This document shows, piece after piece, positions 8,032 through 15,521 of a stretch of DNA of 64,000 nt (position 1 is the stretch's first letter; each line of letters begins with the position of its first letter). The stretch is from a virus. The stretch covers positions 1 to 64,000 of the IMG/VR virus record IMGVR_UViG_3300044946_000175; one strand, given 5' to 3'. A model generated the notes under the pieces. That model did not search any database. It saw only the letters and a list, made by a program, of their open reading frames with translations, and was not told the DNA's origin. The position numbers and the translations under genes are program-made.

Positions 8032-10890
8032 ATGTCTGAAATTGATGTAGTTCGCCTTCGGCCCGACATTCCGACAAAGGCCGATTTTCATTCCGATCCA
8101 ACAAATCGGAAGCAGTGGACAATGGAAAATTTCCGCTTACCTAGCGGAGAAAGTATGCTAGGGCCGGACGCATTTCTAGTGCCTCCCAGTCGTGAGTTTA
8201 CTCAAATAGTTAATTCAGCAACCAAGGTTTATAGCTATCGTTTCGACGAAGCTATGAGGGACACATATGTAAACGCTCGTTCGATGATGAGAGACACGTT
8301 CATTCTCGGCCTTTTAGAAGAACGCATTCTTCCCACCATCAACCGCGACTGGCATCTCACCGTTGAAGATGAAAAAGATCCATTCCAGGTTCACGTTCGG
8401 GATAGCCTTACCAAAGTCGTGAAGAGAATCAAGGACTTCGACGCCATGCGTCGGCAGTTCATGATGGGGGCATGGTGGGGTCGTGGTGGCAATCAGTGGA
8501 ACTTCACACGACTGGAAGACTTGAACAATGCGTGGGGTATTGGAAATTGGGACCCCCTTCACGGCGATTCAATCCAGTTCACGTACGACGGCGTTCCGGC
8601 GATCATGCTCGACAGCATGACGACGGGTTGGTACGCGCGGAATGGAGCGAAATGGGGCATCGACTTGCGTTGGACGGATCGGGGTGGCACGGCTCTCTGC
8701 CTTCAGCGTCCATACTGGCGCGAGCGGTTTGGTATCTATCAGCACATCCGTCAGAAAGCTGATTATTTTGAAGGTGAACTGGCCGGATCGGTGCAGGGAT
8801 TCGGTTTGCGGGGTCAGGTCTATTGGCAGTATATCGCTCGATCCGATGCCTTGACGTGGATGCTGGCCTACATGCAGGCCGTCGGCATGATGGACCTGCT
8901 CGTCTTCAATTATCCAGCCGGGAATGAGGCCGCACGTCTCCAGCAAATCGCCAATGCTCAAGCCGTGATCGGTAAAGCCGCCATCGTCTGTCCTCGTAAT
9001 CCGCAGGGGAACTGGCCAGCCATCGAACAGATTCAGATGAATGAGGCCGGACTGAAGGCGTTACAAAACCTCGTGGCGGACTACTTTGATCGGAACATCG
9101 AGAGAATGATCGTCGGTCAAAGCATGTCGTCTGGCGGCGGACAGATGCAGGGGTTGGGCGATACGGGACGGGCATTTTTGGCGAAGGCAACTAAAGACGA
9201 GATTTTGATTCATGATGCAAATCGTCATGATAATGTATTGACTTATGATCTACTTGCGCCTCTCAAACGGTACAATTTCCCCACAGCTAAGTTCCCGGTT
9301 TATTTCAAGTCGCTCCTGCCGAATACAGAAGCAGCAGAGAAAGTTCGGAATGGTCTGGACCTCGTAAGCATTCAAGTGCCGATTAAGATGAACGAGTTGC
9401 GAGAGGCGGCTGGTTACGCTCATCCAGAGCAGGATGATGAAGTGGCAGGTGGACCTCCTCCAATGATGCCGATGGACCCGATGGGAATGTCAGGTGAAGG
9501 CGCGCCTCCCATGCTTCCGGCTGCTGGCGGCGCAACTACATTCGCGAATGCTGGCGGAGTCCAGGAACCGATGCCATTCTCGCGGGATTCTTGGGACATG
9601 CCGACAAGATTTATGGGAACGGCTCCGGGTGGGATGGGGACCACGCCATCTGGATTTGGTTTTCCTGGAGGAAGTAATACTTATCTGCCAGGAGGAAACT
9701 TCGGCAAAAGGCAAAAGAAGATCGGATTTACTCGATACGATTATCCAGTTCAGCCAATGACGCAAGAGCAGCCTTATCCGCGCGTGCTGGTGCGCGGGGA
9801 TACTATATGTGTGGATACCGGATTGGAGAGATTTACGCTTTATCCAGGCGATCAGCTTTACTCGGAATGGATTTCCTGGGTCGCTGCCAACAGACAAAAA
9901 GTTCGTTGGGCATCGGTTAGCGACCCGTCGATTGCTCCTCAGTTCGGTCAGACGCTGATTGCTCCCGAACAGTATCACAATCGACGCAGGCCGACGCACT
10001 ATAAGTACTACGATCAGATATTTGAAGATGCTGGTGGTGCATGGAAAGTACCTGATATCAAACATTACATCAACATGATGAGTATTCAGCCCCAAGCATT
10101 AAGTGTGAGCAAACTAGCGATTAACAATCTCAAACCAGGAGAAGAAGAGGCAGAAGACGAACTGCCTGGCCATCCAGAATTTATCGAACGTGCAGACCAG
10201 ACAGACCTCGAATTTCCGATCATGGTTATTCGTTACCCAGATGGAGATTGGATATGTGACGGCGTTCATCGATTGTGGAAGGCAAGAGCTAAAGGCATGA
10301 AGACTATTGAAGGCTATCTTATCACTAAAAACCAACTTGACGAAATTCCCCATCGCAGGTTACATGAGCAGTACCGGGGCTGGAAAAGACCGACGTACTA
10401 TCGGGCCGATACTGGAGGTCGAGAGCACTCTGAAACCGATGGCAAGTTCACTAATAAGAAAAATCCAGGTGGTAAGGGGGAGAACACTAAAAGACAAAAT
10501 ATTAAACGTCCCGAGTGGCGTTCGGAGAACCTGACCGATCCGAATACTCGCGTATCTAAAATTCTCAGTCATGTCAAGAGCGTGCCGCGACGGACAATCG
10601 ATCAGGCATGGAAAAAGGTAACTGGACAGTACGAGAAATTAAAGACAAAATATGGCCCGACATACGCACGCCTCATAGTAGGAAGCGCCATCGCGACACT
10701 GCCAATTCCAGTACCGGGTATTTCTCTCGCGACAGCGGGAACTATTACGGCAATTGCCATGCTTCATAAACGATTATTCGGCAACAAGAAACAGCCAACA
10801 CAGAATCGACGACTGCCGTTCGATCCTCGAACACAGGCTCGTCTTTTCCTTGATCGTTGTAGAATGAGACGCCATGCCACGACTAGCTAA
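8032..10890 (+). CDS. Portal protein (Mu gp29/DUF935-like) with C-terminal ParB/sulfiredoxin-like domain
   Basis: A 952-residue product from ATG 8032; an in-frame ATG at 7960 lies inside the terminator and is rejected. Residues 1-470 match the DUF935 portal layout: helical N-terminus, FNYPAGNEAA segment, CPRNPQGNWPAIEQ, and a MIVGQSMSSGGG-type motif. Portals form the dodecameric head vertex for DNA passage. A Gly/Met/Pro linker follows. Residues about 725-760 (MVIRYPDGDWICDGVHRLWKA) resemble the ParB/Srx nucleotide-binding core with its DG-x-HR motif. A hydrophobic stretch (about 876-912) lies near the C-terminus. Typical DUF935 portals are about half this length, so the C-terminal half is an unusual extension. 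Confidence 0.75.
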   Translation: MSEIDVVRLRPDIPTKADFHSDPTNRKQWTMENFRLPSGESMLGPDAFLVPPSREFTQIVNSATKVYSYRFDEAMRDTYVNARSMMRDTFILGLLEERILPTINRDWHLTVEDEKDPFQVHVRDSLTKVVKRIKDFDAMRRQFMMGAWWGRGGNQWNFTRLEDLNNAWGIGNWDPLHGDSIQFTYDGVPAIMLDSMTTGWYARNGAKWGIDLRWTDRGGTALCLQRPYWRERFGIYQHIRQKADYFEGELAGSVQGFGLRGQVYWQYIARSDALTWMLAYMQAVGMMDLLVFNYPAGNEAARLQQIANAQAVIGKAAIVCPRNPQGNWPAIEQIQMNEAGLKALQNLVADYFDRNIERMIVGQSMSSGGGQMQGLGDTGRAFLAKATKDEILIHDANRHDNVLTYDLLAPLKRYNFPTAKFPVYFKSLLPNTEAAEKVRNGLDLVSIQVPIKMNELREAAGYAHPEQDDEVAGGPPPMMPMDPMGMSGEGAPPMLPAAGGATTFANAGGVQEPMPFSRDSWDMPTRFMGTAPGGMGTTPSGFGFPGGSNTYLPGGNFGKRQKKIGFTRYDYPVQPMTQEQPYPRVLVRGDTICVDTGLERFTLYPGDQLYSEWISWVAANRQKVRWASVSDPSIAPQFGQTLIAPEQYHNRRRPTHYKYYDQIFEDAGGAWKVPDIKHYINMMSIQPQALSVSKLAINNLKPGEEEAEDELPGHPEFIERADQTDLEFPIMVIRYPDGDWICDGVHRLWKARAKGMKTIEGYLITKNQLDEIPHRRLHEQYRGWKRPTYYRADTGGREHSETDGKFTNKKNPGGKGENTKRQNIKRPEWRSENLTDPNTRVSKILSHVKSVPRRTIDQAWKKVTGQYEKLKTKYGPTYARLIVGSAIATLPIPVPGISLATAGTITAIAMLHKRLFGNKKQPTQNRRLPFDPRTQARLFLDRCRMRRHATTS

Positions 10891-13800
10891 ACCGATGACT
10901 CATTTTCTTGAAGGCGTTCAGGACGACCGTGGGCAGCGGTTTCCTGCGCCTCCACGCGACTATCGCGGTCGGTGGTTTTCCATGCCTCCTCGCGATCATT
11001 CCATCCATCGCCGCACTCGTTACAAGGAACCAAGTCAGCCGGATACTCCAGAACCGCCTCCCGATGTGCAGGACGATCAAGGCGCACCTCCTTCTGCCGT
11101 CGAACAGCCACAGCGAGAACCACCGCGCCAGGAAAGATTCGTTTATCCAGATGAGCAACAGGAAGTAGCGCAAGAACGAGATAATGAAGTTTGGGAAGCA
11201 CGAGACGCGCAGAGACGTGAGGCTCTGGCACAGCATTTACGCCAGCGTCAGTCTCCGTCACAGCAACTCCCGCACGAAACTGGATCGCGCCCAGAGTGGA
11301 TGGATGATCCAAATACGCAATTGGAAGTAAGGACGAGGCCAGAAGCCCCATTACGCCCACCAAGTCCGAGTGAAGTAGAGGAAGGTGTATCTCCAGTCAC
11401 AGGGAACGTAAACCGTCCTCTGTCACCATTAGAAGAACAAAGTCGATGGCTGGAAGAGGCAGAGCGAGAAGAACGGCAGCGGATGATGGGAGAACCGCAG
11501 ACTGATGAAGGCGCGTCTTTAGATCACGAAGAAGTAGCCAGAAGGCTCAAAGATGAACGAAATCAACGAACGGCTGAAGCGCAATCAAGTGAAGTACAAG
11601 ACGAGACCGATCAACCGATAGAAGAGCCTGCCGGTGAGGCGCAGACTGATGAAGGCGAAACAATAGAAGAGATCGAGGAGGAACCAGAAGAAGAAGAGGA
11701 AGAAGAGGAAGAAGAGGAAGAAGAGATACCAGAATGGGATGGTTCAATCGATGAAGATGACGTGAATGCTGACAGAAGTTACGATCATATCGATTCTTAC
11801 TCTGAGTGGGATACGGATGGGGATGATGCATACGAGAATCAGCACAACGTATACATACAAAATGGTGAATATACTCCACCAGGACATCGCGATTCTGTAA
11901 GTGTATACCGGACGGTGGTCAGCAGAGAAGGAGATAGCAATGACGAATCTTATGGCGAGTGGACGACGGGGCATGGTGAGGCAAGACGGGAGGCACGCCG
12001 CATTGCCAGTGAGAATCAACAGGACGCTCCCGAGCCTGAAGAAGATATGTTGAACAGGAGTGGCCGCTACCAAACAGAAGTTCAAAGACAGCTTGATAGC
12101 AATGCAACCCTTCAAGACGAACCTGTTGCGGAATTGGCCGATGTTTACGACAATCGTGTGGGTGTTTTCTTGGAAGAGACTAGCTTTGATTATGCGGGAA
12201 ATAGCTACACGGCGTATCGATGGAACATTAACGACGGAGCATCGGTTGGAGAGTGGCGACTGAGTGAGGAGTTGGCTCAAGAAGGCGGAGAAGAGGAGGC
12301 TGCGGAATACATGGAGCGGTTTACGCGGGAAGGTGCTACGGAACGTGGCGAAGATCCCGATGAAGCCGTAGCGCGTAGTGCGGGAGGGGCACAGCAACTT
12401 CAGGCCGAACGGCAGCGAATCAGGCAAGAAAGACAAGCTTTGGACCAGCAATGGCGAATGGCCGGTACGGCAACGGAGCGTGCCGCCATGCTGAACTCTC
12501 CGATGCTGACGGAAATGCTGGACCAGGAACTCGCTCAGAACCCTAATTCCAACAACATCGCTCGCGAAGATTCTGAAATAGTGGACGTCTACGGTAACGT
12601 CACCATTCCGACGACATCCAATGCCGAAGTATCGCTCGTTCCAAGAGGTTGGAGGGTTCACGCTCACCGCGCTATGGTGGATGGTCAGCCTGTGGGCGGT
12701 TGGTTGCTAAACAGCGCCGATGCCGCGAACGCGGCACTTGAAGCAACCGCTCAAGCTGCCGAACAAAAAACGCGAGCAGCCGCCGCACAAGCCGGAGACG
12801 ATCCCGATGAAGCCGTGGCACGCACGGCGCAAGTAAGAGAGGATCGATTCGAAGCCCGGCGACGAGTAGAGCAAGAACGTCAGAGACGTTTGCTTGAGGA
12901 AGCAGCAGAAAGAAATAGGCAGGAGGAGCAGAGGGAACGCGAAAAGAATCGAGATTTGTATGCGATGGGCGATGCTGTGAAAGCGATATTGCCTGGTGGT
13001 GAATTTAAGCATGGACAGTTCAGACATCCACTGCCGGGCGGAGGGAAAGTTATGCTGACTGCCTATCCAGAGGAGAAAGGATTTGATTTTGCTTATACCG
13101 GTCCGGGGGGTGGCTACAGCACGGAAAAGCGTCCTGAAGGCGAGGCAATGCAGGTTCAGGCAGTCCTTCGGCATCTGGTCACAGGTATCGCCAAAGCGGG
13201 TTATGGTATCGGATACACTCCTACCGACAAACGACGCGGACGGATCAACGCTCGAATACTCATGCAGTCTGGATTTGAACCATTCAGAATCAATCCCGAA
13301 CATCCGGTTTGGGGACCGGCGACCAGTCCGCCAGAAGTCGTAAAGGCAAAATATAAAGAGTTGGTTGAGGCGACTAATAAGGCAAGTATATCAGAGTCAT
13401 ACGCGCGCAACGGAAATCCAACTCTCTACGCTCCTCATTACTGGTATGGAAGCCGTTATGATGATGAGCCTCGACAGGAAAGACAAACTCCACGTTCGTC
13501 TTCTATACAAGACGACAATGGCGGGCCGATCTCTCGTCCGCAGGCTCCAGAACGTCCAGCCTGGGTGGATAGTCCGGGTATGGCAGGAAGGGGAGTTCCA
13601 ACACCGCGCCGCGATCCTGCACCGACCCCGCAACAGATTGCGCAGCAGAAGCGGGAACGATACGAGCCGCCGGACGAGAATGTGCAGGACGAGCACGCGA
13701 GACCGATGAACACGCCTCGTGCTGATGTGCAAACTGATGAAGGCGAATCATTAGATAACGGTTGGGATGGTTGGGAAGAAGAACAGCAGAATTTCCCCAT

Positions 13801-14401
13801 ACAACGAAATCAAACTATGCAGCGTCGTCAAGAAGTACAACATGGTGAGCAAAAGGCAAATCATATAATCAAGAGTGTGTTTCCCGATGCCCGACCAGGA
13901 AGCTACGCCGAACCGAACAGAAATACGGTAATCTTTCCTGACGGAAGAGAAGCTGACATCGATTACGATCCGAATGATAACATGATTGAGTTGAATTACA
14001 TTAATCCAGAAGGAGATACAGCTAGTCGTGAAGAAATGAGACAAGGAACGATGAGCATGCTTCGTACCTTTAAGCAATTAGCATCGCGAGCGCATGCCGC
14101 TGGATTGAATTTCGGCTACGGTCAGCCGTCCGATAAGCGACGTGCAATGATGAACGCTAAGGTTTTGTTTGGTCTCGGCTACCAACCGTCGCCTTCGTAC
14201 GCTCACGAGTACAGGTGGGAACCGGCGACTGATTTGGATGAAGCGAGAGAGCGGTATGAAGAACACTTGGATTTTATTCGCCACTCGACTCTGCCGGAGC
14301 GGTACTCTCGAACGATTCCGTCGGTGAGGTACAGTTCTGTTCGCTCGCTTCCTGCCGAATCGTCCCGCCGAACTCGATCTTCCATCCATTCGAAAGTATG
14401 A
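10874..14401 (+). CDS. Very large acidic repeat protein (head-module internal or scaffold candidate)
   Basis: A 1175-residue, Glu/Gln/Arg-rich product overlapping the portal gene by 17 nt. It contains a 20-residue-plus Glu run near residue 270, recurrent short peptides of the type QTDEG and QDD-x-G, and GEDPDEAVAR/GDDPDEAVAR duplicates. Three related Y..V..GEW modules lie at about 300-385, 420-500 and 575-650. Two copies of a GY(G)-x-P(T/S)DKRR-x-x-(I/M)NA module lie at about 775-840 and 1075-1140. It lies between portal and protease, where internal or scaffolding proteins are often encoded. No family is recognised; function is inferred only from position and composition. Confidence 0.6.
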   Translation: MPRLAKPMTHFLEGVQDDRGQRFPAPPRDYRGRWFSMPPRDHSIHRRTRYKEPSQPDTPEPPPDVQDDQGAPPSAVEQPQREPPRQERFVYPDEQQEVAQERDNEVWEARDAQRREALAQHLRQRQSPSQQLPHETGSRPEWMDDPNTQLEVRTRPEAPLRPPSPSEVEEGVSPVTGNVNRPLSPLEEQSRWLEEAEREERQRMMGEPQTDEGASLDHEEVARRLKDERNQRTAEAQSSEVQDETDQPIEEPAGEAQTDEGETIEEIEEEPEEEEEEEEEEEEEIPEWDGSIDEDDVNADRSYDHIDSYSEWDTDGDDAYENQHNVYIQNGEYTPPGHRDSVSVYRTVVSREGDSNDESYGEWTTGHGEARREARRIASENQQDAPEPEEDMLNRSGRYQTEVQRQLDSNATLQDEPVAELADVYDNRVGVFLEETSFDYAGNSYTAYRWNINDGASVGEWRLSEELAQEGGEEEAAEYMERFTREGATERGEDPDEAVARSAGGAQQLQAERQRIRQERQALDQQWRMAGTATERAAMLNSPMLTEMLDQELAQNPNSNNIAREDSEIVDVYGNVTIPTTSNAEVSLVPRGWRVHAHRAMVDGQPVGGWLLNSADAANAALEATAQAAEQKTRAAAAQAGDDPDEAVARTAQVREDRFEARRRVEQERQRRLLEEAAERNRQEEQREREKNRDLYAMGDAVKAILPGGEFKHGQFRHPLPGGGKVMLTAYPEEKGFDFAYTGPGGGYSTEKRPEGEAMQVQAVLRHLVTGIAKAGYGIGYTPTDKRRGRINARILMQSGFEPFRINPEHPVWGPATSPPEVVKAKYKELVEATNKASISESYARNGNPTLYAPHYWYGSRYDDEPRQERQTPRSSSIQDDNGGPISRPQAPERPAWVDSPGMAGRGVPTPRRDPAPTPQQIAQQKRERYEPPDENVQDEHARPMNTPRADVQTDEGESLDNGWDGWEEEQQNFPIQRNQTMQRRQEVQHGEQKANHIIKSVFPDARPGSYAEPNRNTVIFPDGREADIDYDPNDNMIELNYINPEGDTASREEMRQGTMSMLRTFKQLASRAHAAGLNFGYGQPSDKRRAMMNAKVLFGLGYQPSPSYAHEYRWEPATDLDEARERYEEHLDFIRHSTLPERYSRTIPSVRYSSVRSLPAESSRRTRSSIHSKV

Positions 14402-14633
14402 GTGCGGTAGCAGTCTTTTTGAACGACAGTGAAGCGACATCCAGGAACCGCCTCTTCATTAAACTCTGCATGGTATCGCGTTGCAAGAACTTAAAGAGTC
14501 CGGCGCCGCTCTTTCGTCCAGTGAATCCAATATACTCCCGCTTGCCTTCTGGACTGACTAGCCAGATGGTGTAGTAGCTGCCATACAGGTGTTGTCGTTT
14601 GGCAGCTTCGGCAAAGGTCATCGGTGTTGACAT
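14274..14633 (-). CDS. Small minus-strand hypothetical protein
   Basis: A 119-residue product overlapping the 3' end of the acidic protein gene on the opposite strand. The N-terminal 60 residues look folded (YYTIWLVSPEGKREYIGFTGRK). The C-terminus, which lies in the antiparallel overlap, is Ser/Glu-rich. A promoter (TTGCCT-N16-TAGGAT) sits exactly 6 nt upstream of the ATG, so its mRNA would be leaderless. It belongs to a three-gene minus-strand island inside the head operon. Confidence 0.6.
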   Translation of the reverse strand: MSTPMTFAEAAKRQHLYGSYYTIWLVSPEGKREYIGFTGRKSGAGLFKFLQRDTMQSLMKRRFLDVASLSFKKTATALILSNGWKIEFGGTIRQEASEQNCTSPTESFESTAPAESSGE

Positions 14634-14639
14634 GTTTCT

Positions 14640-14667
14640 ATCCTACTCTACGAATAAGAAAAGGCAA
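14640..14667 (-). promoter_or_regulatory. Phage promoter TTGCCT-N16-TAGGAT
   Basis: On the minus strand, -35 TTGCCT (14667-14662), a 16-bp spacer and -10 TAGGAT (14645-14640). Six nucleotides separate the -10 from the ATG at 14633. The upstream side carries an AAAAGAC half-repeat. Same family as the sites at 15236, 34341, 52841, 55930, 60477 and 61227. Confidence 0.7.
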
Positions 14668-14669
14668 GT

Positions 14670-14933
14670 TTATTTTTCGTCTTTTTGAATTGAATACCGA
14701 ATAGGATCAAAGAGATTCAAGAGCAGATTGGTCGCTTTTAAGGCACAACTCCAATCGTCTTCATTCCAAACCGTCCGTTTATTCTTATACATGGATCGGT
14801 TTCCGGCATCCTGACCGGCATCGTAGGCGAGTTTGAAAGTCAGTCCTGCTGTAGCCACCTCAATAGCTTCTTCTCTGGGGATTTTTAGCGGTCTGGTTTT
14901 GAGGATAGAAATAGCAGTCATGTATGTCATCAT
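14670..14933 (-). CDS. Small minus-strand hypothetical protein
   Basis: An 87-residue helical protein (LKIPREEAIEVATAGLTFKLAYDAGQDAGN, ALKATNLLLNLFDP). AAGGATT lies upstream of the ATG on the minus strand. It ends directly beside the promoter of the next minus gene. No family is recognised. Confidence 0.55.
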   Translation of the reverse strand: MMTYMTAISILKTRPLKIPREEAIEVATAGLTFKLAYDAGQDAGNRSMYKNKRTVWNEDDWSCALKATNLLLNLFDPIRYSIQKDEK

Positions 14934-15001
14934 GTTTTAATCCTTGTGTTTTCAGCAGCGCGGACTTTTTATAGTCCTGTTTTAAAGGGTGGTGTCGGTG
15001 G

Positions 15002-15229
15002 TCATGACGATTCTCCTAATTTAGACCACCGCTCGTAGAACTCGTTTTCATGAATGATGGGAATGAGATATTCGACAGCAACGGAGATGCTTCTGAACCT
15101 GCCGACGATTCGGTCATTAATGAAACCACGAACGCTTTTGGATATGAGAGTTGTTCCTTCGTATCGATAGCCAAAATCTTGCAATAGTTGATTTAGTCTA
15201 ACTTCGTAAGTGGTTGTGAAAGGTTTCAT
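15002..15229 (-). CDS. Small minus-strand hypothetical protein
   Basis: A 75-residue product with a folded alpha/beta pattern (TYEVRLNQLLQDFGYRYEGTTL). Its ATG lies 6 nt after a TAAGAT -10 box, which predicts a leaderless transcript. It is first in the minus-strand island and may be co-transcribed with the two genes downstream. Confidence 0.6.
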   Translation of the reverse strand: MKPFTTTYEVRLNQLLQDFGYRYEGTTLISKSVRGFINDRIVGRFRSISVAVEYLIPIIHENEFYERWSKLGESS

Positions 15230-15235
15230 GAATCC

Positions 15236-15263
15236 ATCTTACATCATCAAAACCAAAAGGCAA
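15236..15263 (-). promoter_or_regulatory. Phage promoter TTGCCT-N16-TAAGAT
   Basis: Minus strand: -35 TTGCCT at 15263-15258, 16-bp spacer, -10 TAAGAT at 15241-15236, then 6 nt to the ATG at 15229. A GAAAAGACAGAA half-repeat lies just upstream of the -35. Confidence 0.75.
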
Positions 15264-15355
15264 ATCAAAATTCTGTCTTTTCCTACACGATAAAACCACC
15301 CATATAGTATCGCCTAACTCCGTGCCGTCCCGACCGAAATTTTCAGAAATTCTCA

Positions 15356-15384
15356 TTGCTTTCACTCCTGTAGGGGCATAATCT
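15356..15384 (+). promoter_or_regulatory. Putative promoter for the protease-capsid operon
   Basis: TTGCTT at 15356-15361, 17-bp spacer, TAATCT at 15379-15384. It lies in the 290-bp gap between the minus-strand island and the protease gene and faces the capsid genes. Confidence 0.45.
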
Positions 15385-15439
15385 GGCTCATGACAAGATG
15401 TAACAGTCTGGTCACCATGAGATTGATCCTCTCAATGGG

Positions 15440-15472
15440 AACCTGGAACCGAACGCAACGATGTTCCAGGTT
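15440..15472. promoter_or_regulatory. Perfect 10-bp inverted repeat upstream of the protease gene
   Basis: AACCTGGAAC at 15440-15449 and GTTCCAGGTT at 15463-15472, loop 13 nt, then TGATCTTTGCG. The layout resembles the repeat in front of the portal gene. Terminator, attenuator or operator are all possible; the T tract is weak. Confidence 0.45.
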
Positions 15473-15521
15473 TGATCTTTGCGTTTGATTCCAGGCTTTT
15501 TATTTGTTTCTGGAATCGAAC

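Noticed and set aside
11744-12667. 307-residue minus-strand open frame
   Set aside because: Antisense to the acidic repeat protein; hydrophobic content mirrors Glu/Gln codons on the other strand.
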